Below are positions 15,831-25,347 of a stretch of DNA of 64,000 nucleotides, in pieces (position 1 is the first letter of the stretch; each line of letters opens with the position of its first letter). The DNA is from Bacteroidia bacterium (GTDB taxonomy: Bacteria; Bacteroidota; Bacteroidia; SXHM01): positions 155,746-219,745 of the forward strand of contig JAJVIC010000009.1 in NCBI GenBank assembly GCA_022072225.1. The letters are read 5' to 3'. The notes beneath the pieces were generated by a model, which saw only the letters and a list, made by a program, of their open reading frames with translations, was not told the DNA's origin and did not search any database. Both the position numbers and the translations under genes were made by a program.

Positions 15831-16640
15831 ATGGGAATTTATATTAACAACAGAATCGATTTTCTTGTAAAATTTTTCTGTGTGTTGCTTTTAATAATTG
15901 CAGTAGCACTTACTGCAAAATCGCAAACCACAAAAGTAGTAAGCAATCGTAAGTCGTCTATACTGCTAAAAACTGACCTTGCCTGCACAGTAAATGTTGA
16001 CGGAAAAAAAGTATTTGATTTGAAAGCCGATAGCTCAAAAAGCTATGTGACAACATTTGGAGAGCACACCATCGATGCTACTATGACAGGCGGAAAAGAA
16101 AAATGGACACAAAAAATAAAAATTGAAAGTGCCGACCGCCAGACAATTGAAATTGCTTTTCTCAGTAAGGATAAATTCATGACTTACCTCCGTTCCGGTA
16201 ATGTGGACATGATGAAAGCAATTATGAAAAAATATCCCGAGGTGGTAAATGCTCAAAGCGAAACCGACTGGGCTCCTCTCATCATAGCCTTGCAGATGAA
16301 TAAAACACCTATTGCAAAATTGTTGATTGAAAACGGAGCGGATGTAAATTCATCAAGCGAGCCCACACCACTTTATACCGCTATCATGTCCGGTAATTCT
16401 GAGATGGCTTTGCTGCTTATTGAAAAAGGAGCAGCTATTCACTTTGCCAATAACGATGGGTGGACTGCATTACATGCAGCCAGTTATCAGGGGAAAGAAG
16501 ATGTTGTAAAAGTCTTGATTGAAAAAGGAGCTGTTGTAAACCTGATGACCAATCAGGGAGACACTCCTCTTTCGCTTGCCAACAAACAAGGCAAAACCTC
16601 TGTTGCTTTGCTTTTACAAGCTAATTCTGCAAAGGAATAA
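15831..16640 (+). CDS. Exported ankyrin-repeat protein
   Basis: A 269-residue protein with an N-terminal hydrophobic segment (FFCVLLLIIAVALTAKSQ) acting as signal peptide or anchor. Residues about 40-105 form a small beta domain of PEGA-like character (CTVNVDGKKVFDLKADSS), and about 115-265 carry four to five ankyrin repeats, for example DWAPLIIALQMNKTPIAKLL, DGWTALHAASYQGKEDVVK and GDTPLSLANKQGKTSVALLL. Ankyrin domains bind other proteins; the partner is unknown. Export places it in the periplasm or on the membrane. It stands between the divergent SGNH gene and htpG. Confidence 0.83.
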   Translation: MGIYINNRIDFLVKFFCVLLLIIAVALTAKSQTTKVVSNRKSSILLKTDLACTVNVDGKKVFDLKADSSKSYVTTFGEHTIDATMTGGKEKWTQKIKIESADRQTIEIAFLSKDKFMTYLRSGNVDMMKAIMKKYPEVVNAQSETDWAPLIIALQMNKTPIAKLLIENGADVNSSSEPTPLYTAIMSGNSEMALLLIEKGAAIHFANNDGWTALHAASYQGKEDVVKVLIEKGAVVNLMTNQGDTPLSLANKQGKTSVALLLQANSAKE

Positions 16641-16710
16641 ACAGATCCATAATACCGAAGCTATCGGTTGTTTTAGGGTATTTAAAGTCATTTTGTCAGT
16701 TTTCACCCGC

Positions 16711-16726
16711 TTGGCACAGCTATTGA
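16711..16726 (+). promoter_or_regulatory. Sigma-54-like promoter before htpG
   Basis: TTGGCAC-agcta-TTGA matches the -24/-12 pattern of sigma-54 promoters (TTGGCAC-N5-TTGC) with the required 12-bp distance between the GG and the -12 G; only the last base departs (A for C). It lies 48 bp before the htpG start. A conserved-looking stretch tgtcagttttcacccg precedes it and may be an activator site. Confidence 0.6.
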
Positions 16727-16774
16727 GTTGCGCTTGCCACTCAATTATCTATTAATATTAAAAATCAACAAGAT

Positions 16775-18676
16775 ATGTCAACAGTTACTGAAGAAAAAAC
16801 AACAAAAGGAAAGATAAACGTTCAGACCGAGAACATTTTTCCGATTATTAAAAAATTCCTTTACAGCGACCACGAAATATTTTTGCGAGAATTAGTTTCA
16901 AATGCCGTTGATGCTGTTCAGAAGCTGAAAACCCTGAAACAGCTTGGTAAATTTACCGAAGAAGAAACCAATTGGCTGGTAGAAGTAATTCATGACGAGA
17001 AAGCAAAAACCATTACCATAAAAGACAATGGTATTGGTATGAGCGAAGAGGAAGTTGATAAATACATCAATCAGGTAGCGTTTTCTGGAGCGGAAGAGTT
17101 CCTTAAAAAATATAAAGACAAAGCGAAAGAAAATTCCATTATTGGTCATTTTGGTTTAGGTTTCTATTCCTCATTTATGGTTTCAAAAGAAGTGGAAATC
17201 ATCACCAAGTCTTACATGAAAACCAAAACTTCTGTTAAATGGGTTTGCGATGGAAGTCCGGAATACACGCTGACCAAAAGCGATAAAAAAGAAAGAGGAA
17301 CAGAAATTATCCTCCACCTTGCTGATGACTCGTTAGAATTCAATAACAAACACAGAATTGAAGAGATTCTGAATAAATACTGCAAATTTCTTCCTGTAAA
17401 TATCAAATTTGGAACAAAAGAAATTACCGAAAAAATTGGCGAAGGCGATAACTCAAAAGACGAGAAAAAAATCGTTGACAACATCATCAATAACCCAACT
17501 CCGGCCTGGACTAAAAAACCTGTTGATTTAAAAGATGAGGACTACAATACGTTCTATCGCGAATTATATCCTTACACGTTCGAAGACCCTTTGTTTAATA
17601 TTCACCTTAATGTTGATTATCCTTTTAACCTTACAGGCATCTTGTATTTCCCGCGTTTGAAACAGAACATGGAAATTCAGAAAAACAAAATTCAGCTTTA
17701 CAGTAATCAGGTTTTTGTAACCGATTCGGTGGAAGGAATTGTTCCTGAATTTTTAACCTTGTTACACGGAGTTTTAGATTCACCTGATATTCCGTTGAAC
17801 GTTTCACGCAGCTATTTGCAAAGTGATAGTAACGTGAAAAAAATCAGTAGCCACATCACTAAAAAAGTGGCTGACAAATTAGAAGACCTTTTCAAAAAAG
17901 ACAGAGCAGACTTTGAGAAAAAGTGGGATGACATCCGTGTATTTATTCAATACGGAATGTTGACTGATGAGAAGTTTTATGAGAGAGCTGCTAAGTTTTA
18001 TTTATTCAAAAACACAGAAGGCAAATGCTTCACCTTTGATGAATACAAAGAGTATATCAAAGCAGCACAAACCGATAAAGACAAAAACCTGATTTACCTC
18101 TATACATCAGATAAAGTTGCCCAACATACATTCGTTTCGGCAGCAAAAGACAGAGGGTATGATGTGCTGGAACTGGACGGACAATTGGACAGTCATTTCA
18201 TTAATCTTGTTGAACGTAAATTCGAGAACTCACACTTCACCCGTGTGGATGGAGATACCATTGATAAGCTGATTAAGAAAGACGAAGCACAGGTTTCTAA
18301 GCTAACCAAAGAACAGGAAGAATCATTAAAACCTGTTTTTGAATCACAGGTTCCGAAAGAAAAATTCACAGTGATGTTTGAAAGCCTGAGTGAAAAAGAC
18401 AATCCCATTATCATTACGCAAAATGAATTCATGCGCAGAATGATGGAGATGCAGAAATTGCAACCGGGCGGATTTATGGGTAATATGCCCGAAATGTATA
18501 ATCTGGTTGTAAATTCAAATCATCCGCTTGTTTCAAAAATTCTGGAAGAAAAAGACGAGCAGAAGAAAAACCAAACTGCAAAGCAGTTGGCTGATTTGGC
18601 TTTGCTTTCTCAGAATTTATTGAAAGGCGAAGAGTTGGCTGCGTTTATAAAGCGTTCGCTGGAGATTATAAAATAA
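16775..18676 (+). CDS. htpG: Molecular chaperone HtpG (Hsp90)
   Basis: A 633-residue cytosolic Hsp90 chaperone of normal bacterial length. The GHKL ATPase domain (about 10-230) shows FLRELVSNAVDAVQK, IKDNGIGMSEEEV and IGHFGLGFYSSFMV, which bind ATP. The middle domain includes LYSNQVFVTD and the catalytic-arginine loop in LNVSRSYLQSD. The C-terminal dimer domain (about 510-633) includes MRRMMEMQKLQPGGFMGNMPEMYN. It refolds or holds client proteins under stress. The sigma-54-like promoter just upstream and the palindrome just downstream suggest a single-gene unit. Confidence 0.97.
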   Translation: MSTVTEEKTTKGKINVQTENIFPIIKKFLYSDHEIFLRELVSNAVDAVQKLKTLKQLGKFTEEETNWLVEVIHDEKAKTITIKDNGIGMSEEEVDKYINQVAFSGAEEFLKKYKDKAKENSIIGHFGLGFYSSFMVSKEVEIITKSYMKTKTSVKWVCDGSPEYTLTKSDKKERGTEIILHLADDSLEFNNKHRIEEILNKYCKFLPVNIKFGTKEITEKIGEGDNSKDEKKIVDNIINNPTPAWTKKPVDLKDEDYNTFYRELYPYTFEDPLFNIHLNVDYPFNLTGILYFPRLKQNMEIQKNKIQLYSNQVFVTDSVEGIVPEFLTLLHGVLDSPDIPLNVSRSYLQSDSNVKKISSHITKKVADKLEDLFKKDRADFEKKWDDIRVFIQYGMLTDEKFYERAAKFYLFKNTEGKCFTFDEYKEYIKAAQTDKDKNLIYLYTSDKVAQHTFVSAAKDRGYDVLELDGQLDSHFINLVERKFENSHFTRVDGDTIDKLIKKDEAQVSKLTKEQEESLKPVFESQVPKEKFTVMFESLSEKDNPIIITQNEFMRRMMEMQKLQPGGFMGNMPEMYNLVVNSNHPLVSKILEEKDEQKKNQTAKQLADLALLSQNLLKGEELAAFIKRSLEIIK

Positions 18677-18680
18677 AAAC

Positions 18681-18743
18681 TCACCACAGATTTCACAGAT
18701 TATCACGGATTTTTTCTGTGTCAATCTGTGAAATCTGTGGTGA
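18681..18743. repeat. Perfect 21-bp palindrome arms; likely terminator, dispersed repeat
   Basis: tcaccacagatttcacagat plus t (18681-18701) is matched exactly in reverse complement at 18723-18743 around a 21-nt T-rich loop. It sits between the convergent ends of htpG and the CoA-binding gene and can end both transcripts. The ACCAC ends and wording match the palindrome at 39858-39920, showing a repeat family. Confidence 0.8.
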
Positions 18744-18749
18744 ACTAAT

Positions 18750-19109
18750 TCAGAATTGTCCCGCTGAAAGCATTACCAGCGTACAGCCTTCCACAGTTTC
18801 AATCCCTTTTGCTTCTGCCATTTTTTTAAATTCTGCGTTTTCTGTTCCGGGATTAAAGATGATGCGTTTAGGTTTTAATGATAAAATGTAATCGTAATAC
18901 GGTATCTGGTTCTTTGGATTCAGATACAAGGTAACGGTATCAATGTTTTCAACAGCAGGTTGTTCTGTTTGAATTTTTAATCCGAGAACTTCTGCTGCTT
19001 TTTGCCCAATTGGAATAACCTCGTGTTTGTAACGCAACAATTTTTCAACTGCAAGATAAGCGTATCGTGCAGGATTATCAGTAGCGCCAAGAACTAAAGT
19101 TTTCTTCAT
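18750..19109 (-). CDS. CoA-binding domain protein
   Basis: A 119-residue single-domain Rossmann protein of the CoA-binding family: MKKTLVLGATDNPARYAYLAVEKLL at the nucleotide loop, HEVIPIGQKAAEVLGLKI, then KRIIFNPGTENAEFKKMAEAKGI and EGCTLVMLSAGQF. These stand-alone proteins resemble the CoA-binding domain of succinyl-CoA synthetase; their cellular role is not settled. The start MKKTLVLGA was chosen over a more distant in-frame start because it begins directly at the fold. It is divergent from the helicase gene (87 bp). Confidence 0.85.
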   Translation of the reverse strand: MKKTLVLGATDNPARYAYLAVEKLLRYKHEVIPIGQKAAEVLGLKIQTEQPAVENIDTVTLYLNPKNQIPYYDYILSLKPKRIIFNPGTENAEFKKMAEAKGIETVEGCTLVMLSAGQF

Positions 19110-19196
19110 AATACTCTTATAACAGCAGATAGTTGAAAATGTTTTGTTTCTGCAAAATGCCAAATTTCGTACTTTTCGGAACATAGTTTATCTACA

Positions 19197-21686
19197 ATGG
19201 CAGAAATTAAACACACCGAAGCCTTTGACCTTGCATTCAGGTTTGTAACCGAAACCAACCTTAATATTTTTCTTACCGGAAAAGCAGGAACAGGCAAAAC
19301 TACTTTTCTGAAATACCTGCGCCAAAACAGTTTCAAGAAAATGGTTGTGGCTGCACCCACAGGTGTTGCTGCTATCAATGCCGGTGGGGTTACATTGCAT
19401 TCATTGTTTCAACTGCCCTTTGCACCTTATGTTCCTTCCAAAGATTCAAGAGATGGAATTAACAGCCACTCGCTGCTTTCTCAAATCCGTTACAATAAAG
19501 AAAAATTAAACCTGTTCCGCAATCTTGAATTGCTGGTGATTGACGAAACCAGTATGGTTGCATCTCACACTGTTGATGCGATAGATGCTATTTTAAGAAG
19601 TGTCAGAAGAAGAAGTCAGTTGCCATTTGGCGGTGTGCAGGTGTTGTTTATTGGCGACTTGCATCAGCTTCCGCCTGTTGTAAAAAATCACGAATGGGAT
19701 TTTTTGAAGAACTACTATCCTTCTATCTTTTTCTTTGACAGCATTGTGTTGCGTGAATACGTTCCTGTAATGGTTGAGCTGAAAGAAATTTTCCGTCAGC
19801 AGGACAATTCTTTTATTGAAGTACTTAATGGAATTAGGAATAACAGTCTTTCACAATCAAATTTTGAATTGCTCAATTCCAGATTGAAACGAAATTTTTC
19901 ACCCGCTGATGATGAAGGCTACATCACGCTCACTACCCACAACAATCAGGCAGATACTATCAACAAAAAGAAGTTAGATACGCTTAAAGAACGTTCAAAA
20001 ATCTATTACGCAAAAATCAATCGAGATTTTCCCGAACATATTTATCCTGCCGAAAATGAATTGGAATTAAAAGTAGGAGCGCAGGTAATGTTTCTTAAAA
20101 ACGATGTAGAGGGAAAACAATATTACAATGGAAAAATCGGAACGGTTACATCGCTTTCAGATGATGGAATAAAAGTGCGTTGCAAAGGCGAGCACTACGA
20201 TATTGATGTGAAAAAATACGAGTGGAAAAACACAAATTACTCGCTAAACCCCGACACGCGTGAGATTGTGGAAAATGAGCTCGGCAGTTTTGAGCAATAC
20301 CCGTTGCGACTTGCATGGGCAATTACCATTCATAAAAGTCAGGGATTAACGTTTGATAAATTAGTGATTGATGCTGAAAATGCTTTTGCAAACGGACAGG
20401 TATATGTGGCGCTAAGTCGTTGCACTTCGTTGGATGGCCTGGTGCTTACTTCATCTGTTAATCAGAGTTTTCTTGGTGCCCACCAAAGTTTAAAAGAGTG
20501 GCAAGGCAAAAATCAGGACGATACCAAGTTGGCTCAAAAATTTGAAGAAGCACGTCAGAAATATGCGCTGCATGAACTACAAAGCATTTTCTCGTTTTAC
20601 CGTTGGTATTACGAATTGAAAGATTTCAGCGAAGAATTAGATGAAAACCGTGAAGAGTTTTCAGAAGCCAGCTTGGAATGGCTGAAAGCATTAGCTGAAA
20701 ATCAAGAGAAGATACAAACTGTTGCTGATAAATTCAAAGAACAGATAATCGCACTATCAACACAAAACCCTAATACAGAAGAAAATGAGGCTTTACAGAA
20801 AAGAGTGAAAGATGCTGCCAATTATTTTTCTTCTGAACTCCAAAAATGGAAAGAGAAATTTTATGCGCATCCGTTCTCTACCGATAAGAAAAAAGTTGCC
20901 CGCTATTTGGATGCTTCATTAACTGAAGTTGCCTTTATACTTCACGAAATTCTTCATCGCGTAAATCATTGTAAAAATGGTTTTATATTGAATGAATACC
21001 TGAAATCAGGTAAGAAAGTTGAAACTGTGGAAGATAAAATACAAAGTTCTTATGCACAAAATCAAGAGCAGGAAGTAGTTGTTGACGGAACTGCAAACGA
21101 AGAATTATACAGCAGACTTGCTGCATTGAGGAAGCAAATCGCTTCCGCTACCAATGCCCCGTTGTATATGGTTTTCAGTAGCGATGCCATTCAAAACGTT
21201 TGCAAATATTTACCGCAAAACAAAGAGTCTTTACTAAAAATAAAAGGTTTTGGTAAAGCAAAAGTGGGCCAATATGGTGATGAAGTAATTCAATTGGTGC
21301 GTGATTATTGCGAAGAATATAATTTACAGCCGAAAGAAATTTTTCCTGCAAAACGTGAACGAAAACCCAAAGAACAAAAAACTCCAACGGTTGATACAAC
21401 TGTAGAATATTTTAAGCAAGGTAGAACTATCGATGAAATTGCTGTATTGCGAAATTTTGCGGTTAGTACAATAGAAGGACATTTAGCTCAAGCGATAAAG
21501 CAAGGCTTAATTAAAATTGAAGAGACAATGCCTTTTGACGAAGTAGCTAAATTAGCTCAACATTTTCCAGAATCTTCAACCGATTATATTTCTCTGAATG
21601 CTATCAAAGAAAAAGTTTCCGCAGATGTTTCCTTCGGCAAACTGAAAATGGTTTTGGCTTGGATTCAGCGAACCGAAAAAAACTAA
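19197..21686 (+). CDS. Pif1/RecD-like helicase with HRDC and HTH_40 domains
   Basis: An 829-residue superfamily 1 DNA helicase. Walker A is FLTGKAGTGKTTFLKYL (about 25), followed by PTGVAAINAGGVTLHSLFQLP, Walker B LLVIDETSMV and GDLHQLPPV. The C-terminal motor ends in LAWAITIHKSQGLTFDKLVIDAE and QVYVALSRC (motifs V and VI). After a helical linker an HRDC nucleic-acid-binding domain (about 640-705; LRKQIASATNAPLYMVFSS, LLKIKGFGKAKVGQYG) and a helix-turn-helix of HTH_40 type (about 730-775; TIDEIAVLRNFAVSTIEGHL) follow. It would unwind DNA 5' to 3', probably at forks or structured DNA. The N-terminal motor to HRDC to HTH order is typical of Bacteroidota homologues. Confidence 0.92.
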   Translation: MAEIKHTEAFDLAFRFVTETNLNIFLTGKAGTGKTTFLKYLRQNSFKKMVVAAPTGVAAINAGGVTLHSLFQLPFAPYVPSKDSRDGINSHSLLSQIRYNKEKLNLFRNLELLVIDETSMVASHTVDAIDAILRSVRRRSQLPFGGVQVLFIGDLHQLPPVVKNHEWDFLKNYYPSIFFFDSIVLREYVPVMVELKEIFRQQDNSFIEVLNGIRNNSLSQSNFELLNSRLKRNFSPADDEGYITLTTHNNQADTINKKKLDTLKERSKIYYAKINRDFPEHIYPAENELELKVGAQVMFLKNDVEGKQYYNGKIGTVTSLSDDGIKVRCKGEHYDIDVKKYEWKNTNYSLNPDTREIVENELGSFEQYPLRLAWAITIHKSQGLTFDKLVIDAENAFANGQVYVALSRCTSLDGLVLTSSVNQSFLGAHQSLKEWQGKNQDDTKLAQKFEEARQKYALHELQSIFSFYRWYYELKDFSEELDENREEFSEASLEWLKALAENQEKIQTVADKFKEQIIALSTQNPNTEENEALQKRVKDAANYFSSELQKWKEKFYAHPFSTDKKKVARYLDASLTEVAFILHEILHRVNHCKNGFILNEYLKSGKKVETVEDKIQSSYAQNQEQEVVVDGTANEELYSRLAALRKQIASATNAPLYMVFSSDAIQNVCKYLPQNKESLLKIKGFGKAKVGQYGDEVIQLVRDYCEEYNLQPKEIFPAKRERKPKEQKTPTVDTTVEYFKQGRTIDEIAVLRNFAVSTIEGHLAQAIKQGLIKIEETMPFDEVAKLAQHFPESSTDYISLNAIKEKVSADVSFGKLKMVLAWIQRTEKN

Positions 21687-21688
21687 AA

Positions 21689-23278
21689 CTATTTCAGGTT
21701 AGGGTCTGAAAGAGCTTTACCGGCTTTCTCATTTGCAGGGTCAAGTTCCTGCACTTTCAGCCAACTTTCTTTTGCTTTAGGATAATCTTTCGCTACCATG
21801 TAGTAATAGCCAAGGTAAGAATATGCCTCTATAAGTTCTTTCTTGTTTTTTTCTACATCGGTTGAACCAACTTCAATCACTTTCTCATAATGAGGTTTTG
21901 CAAGCCCTTGTTTTACTTCCGGGTCAAATTGTGAATTACAACGTGCTCTGTAGGCATACCCATAAATAGAAGTTGGTTGTACCTGAATTAATTTTGCAAA
22001 AACAGAATCAGCTTTTACATAGTCTTTCAGGTTGTAATACGATTGCCCCAATTTCAAATAATCGTTGGCAGTGGCTTTTGTTGTGTCTGTATTTATTTTT
22101 TTGTCGTAGTAAATAATTGCTTTCGGATAATTTTTTTGTTTCATGTAAGCAGCAGCAATATCTGAATAGAAATCTGTGCGTGTTGCATCTAATTCAAGTG
22201 CCTTCAAAAGATTATCTACACCAAGCGAGTCATTATTTTTTATCTGGTTTTTACCAAGATATTCATAGTCTGAAGCAAGGAATGGTTTACCGGCAGCTAA
22301 TGCTTTTTGAAAGTATTTATTCATGTAAAGCAGTCCGTTTGCGAAATCTCCTATTTCATAATAGCTGTAACCCATTACGCGGTAAATATTGATGTAAGTG
22401 GTATCTCTGCTCAAAACTTTAGGCCCTTCTTCGCAAACTGATTTATAGTGTTTTGAAACGAACTCAAATTCACAAAATCTTACTTGCGCACTCAAGTCGT
22501 TGTTCAACTGAAGATATTTTTTGTAATCACTTGCCGCGCGTTCTGATTGTCCGGCACGGAAACGAAGTTCAGCACGCTCACGGAAAGCAGGAGCAAATGA
22601 CGAGTCAATTTCAATCGCTTTATTATAATAATCCAACGCAAGCGTGTAATTTTTTGCACGGCTATAAAGTTTGCCCTCGCGCAAAATTGCTTTCGTAAAT
22701 TTTTTGTCAAGACCCAATGCTTTTTCATAGTTCACGATTGCATTGTTTCCATCATTTTGCTCCAAATATGCATCACCAATCAGCATGAAAACAGTTGGGT
22801 TTTTAGGCTCCAGTTTAGCAGCTTGGTTGAGTAAAGTAAGTGCTTCCGCAATGTTTTTCTTTTCAGAATTGATATATACTTCGGCAATTTCCATCAATAC
22901 TTCCGCACTTTTATTTTGAGAAAGTGTTTTTGCTTTGGTGAAATTTTCAGTGGCACCGGCAATGTTTCCGTTTATATATTCAATTTTTCCAAGACCTACA
23001 TAGTTCAGAGGTCCATTCGCATTTAAGCCAACTCCTTTTTGATACATTGCTTTGGCCTGTGCCGCATTATCATTTTGAAAATAGTTTTCGCCATAATAAT
23101 AGTAGGCACTGCTGTTGGTTGGCTCAGCAATAATTAATTGTTCAAAGGCTTTAGCTGCACTTTCAAATTGCTCATTTTCTGTCAGGCGTTTAGCATCATT
23201 CAGAGTTTGTGCATTAGCAATTCCGGAAAAAAGTAATCCGGCAGTAATTATCAGGTTCGCGTTTTTCATTTTATTCAT
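21689..23278 (-). CDS. Exported TPR-repeat protein of the TonB cluster
   Basis: A 529-residue periplasmic protein: signal peptide MKNANLIITAGLLFSGIANAQ (a start three codons earlier, MNK, is also possible), then about twelve TPR units from residue 25 to the end, for example AYYYYGENYFQNDNAAQAKAMY, TVFMLIGDAYLEQNDGNNAIVNY, DYLKLGQSYYNLKDYVKADSVF and YLGYYYMVAKDYPKAKESWL. TPR arrays scaffold protein complexes. It is the last gene after the PstS-like lipoprotein (15-bp gap), an arrangement seen repeatedly behind tonB-exb genes in Bacteroidota, which suggests a role in envelope energy transduction or its assembly. It ends two bases from the helicase stop. Confidence 0.86.
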   Translation of the reverse strand: MNKMKNANLIITAGLLFSGIANAQTLNDAKRLTENEQFESAAKAFEQLIIAEPTNSSAYYYYGENYFQNDNAAQAKAMYQKGVGLNANGPLNYVGLGKIEYINGNIAGATENFTKAKTLSQNKSAEVLMEIAEVYINSEKKNIAEALTLLNQAAKLEPKNPTVFMLIGDAYLEQNDGNNAIVNYEKALGLDKKFTKAILREGKLYSRAKNYTLALDYYNKAIEIDSSFAPAFRERAELRFRAGQSERAASDYKKYLQLNNDLSAQVRFCEFEFVSKHYKSVCEEGPKVLSRDTTYINIYRVMGYSYYEIGDFANGLLYMNKYFQKALAAGKPFLASDYEYLGKNQIKNNDSLGVDNLLKALELDATRTDFYSDIAAAYMKQKNYPKAIIYYDKKINTDTTKATANDYLKLGQSYYNLKDYVKADSVFAKLIQVQPTSIYGYAYRARCNSQFDPEVKQGLAKPHYEKVIEVGSTDVEKNKKELIEAYSYLGYYYMVAKDYPKAKESWLKVQELDPANEKAGKALSDPNLK

Positions 23279-23293
23279 CGTATTTATATGCTC

Positions 23294-24235
23294 TTAATTT
23301 ATTTCAATCATCCTAACCGGAGCAATTGCGGGAACTAATCCCATCTTCAAAATTATCAATTGTCCTTTTGTTCCGGCAACAAATGATACAAAACCCTTGC
23401 CAAGTCCTGCGCGGGTCTGGCGGTTAATCATATAAACATCGCGGCAAAAGGGGTAATCTTTTGTTTTTATGTAGGCTTGGTAAGGTTTATAAAATCGTTC
23501 ACTATCTCCTTCTTTGCTGATGCCAACTACTTTTACTTTTTTAAGGAAACCAATACTGGTGCTGTCATCGCTGTCGCTGATCCAGTTTACGCTGATTACG
23601 CCTAAGGCTCCTTTATTTTTGCTTACATAGTCCACCACTTCTGCATTTGATTTTACCGCAAAGGCATTGAAAGGTAATTTTTCCTGCTTTGAAAATTCTG
23701 CAATGTAACGTGCATTTGCAGAATTAGGATTGTCGAAAATGATATTTAATTTTCCCAGCGATGAATTTGGATTTATTTGTTTCCATGTTGAATCTTTTCC
23801 GTTCAGAATATCTTCTATCTGGTCGTAGAGTAAGCTGGTGTCAGGGTTTTCGTTGTTTACCACAAAAGCAATAGCGTCTTCTGCAATTTTAGTTTCTATC
23901 GGAAAAATATTTTGCGCTTTGAACGCCTGTTTCTCTGCATCATTAAGTGCTCTGTTCATCACTACAACTTTTACCGAATCATCCATCAGGGCTTTCAATG
24001 CTTCGGTTTCGGGCAAATAGCGGGCATTTACTTTTGCATTTACATAAAGCGATTGAAAAGTATAAATCTGTGTGTCGAACAATAATGAATATGACTCATC
24101 AATAGCAATATTTACTTCACCCGAGGTTGGTGTGTCGGTAGGTTCTGCTTTCTTACCTGAACGATCACAAGAATAAAAGCCGATAAGTATGAAAACGTAA
24201 AGAATAACTGAAAAGCAGTTGATTTTATTTTTCAT
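23294..24235 (-). CDS. PstS-like substrate-binding lipoprotein
   Basis: A 313-residue lipoprotein (lipobox in IGFYSCDRSG, Cys about 23) with a type 2 periplasmic binding-protein fold resembling PstS: EVNIAIDESYSLLFDTQIYTF opens lobe one, VVVMNRALNDAEKQAFKAQ and DAIAFVVNNENPD follow, and VVDYVSKNKGALGVISVNWI lies in lobe two. In PstS such segments bind phosphate, but no Pst permease genes are here. The gene lies in the TonB cluster, overlapping the small membrane protein gene by 11 nt, so the binding fold may serve envelope function rather than phosphate uptake. Ligand unknown. Confidence 0.82.
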   Translation of the reverse strand: MKNKINCFSVILYVFILIGFYSCDRSGKKAEPTDTPTSGEVNIAIDESYSLLFDTQIYTFQSLYVNAKVNARYLPETEALKALMDDSVKVVVMNRALNDAEKQAFKAQNIFPIETKIAEDAIAFVVNNENPDTSLLYDQIEDILNGKDSTWKQINPNSSLGKLNIIFDNPNSANARYIAEFSKQEKLPFNAFAVKSNAEVVDYVSKNKGALGVISVNWISDSDDSTSIGFLKKVKVVGISKEGDSERFYKPYQAYIKTKDYPFCRDVYMINRQTRAGLGKGFVSFVAGTKGQLIILKMGLVPAIAPVRMIEIN

Positions 24236-24425
24236 TTCTTTTTTTCATTTTCTGAATAATTACTACACTTCTGAAAACAGAATATCCCAGAAAAATTCCG
24301 CCAACTAACTTACGGTTATCAGGGAGTTGGTTTAGCAAAATATCGGTGAACAGAAAAGTAATACCGATGCCTGCGTATATCAGTGTCATCAGAATATTAA
24401 AGAATAGCATTGGATTGCCTTTCAC
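24225..24425 (-). CDS. Small two-span membrane protein in the TonB cluster
   Basis: A 66-residue protein with two hydrophobic spans (FFNILMTLIYAGIGITFLF and LVGGIFLGYSVFRSVVII) and a basic tail (QKMKKRNEK). The first codon is GTG; an ATG five codons in (MLFFNIL) is the alternative. Its end overlaps the PstS-like gene by 11 nt, suggesting translational coupling. It follows tonB after a hairpin that may limit read-through. No function is known; the conserved position argues that it is a real gene. Confidence 0.7.
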   Translation of the reverse strand: MKGNPMLFFNILMTLIYAGIGITFLFTDILLNQLPDNRKLVGGIFLGYSVFRSVVIIQKMKKRNEK

Positions 24426-24441
24426 CTGAATTTATTTTTTT

Positions 24442-24495
24442 AAAAAGGCGGGACGAAAAACATGTCAGAAATAATCAAACATATTTTTCGTCCCG
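24442..24495 (-). terminator. Hairpin after tonB
   Basis: cgggacgaaaaa (24449-24460) pairs with tttttcgtcccg (24484-24495), a 12-bp stem with a 23-nt loop. On the minus strand a CCTTTTT tract follows the stem, as in a rho-independent terminator. It would end or attenuate transcription between tonB and the three downstream genes. Confidence 0.65.
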
Positions 24496-24514
24496 GTAAA
24501 AAGTTGTATCAATA

Positions 24515-25336
<822 letters not shown>

Positions 25337-25347
25337 GGTATTATAGT

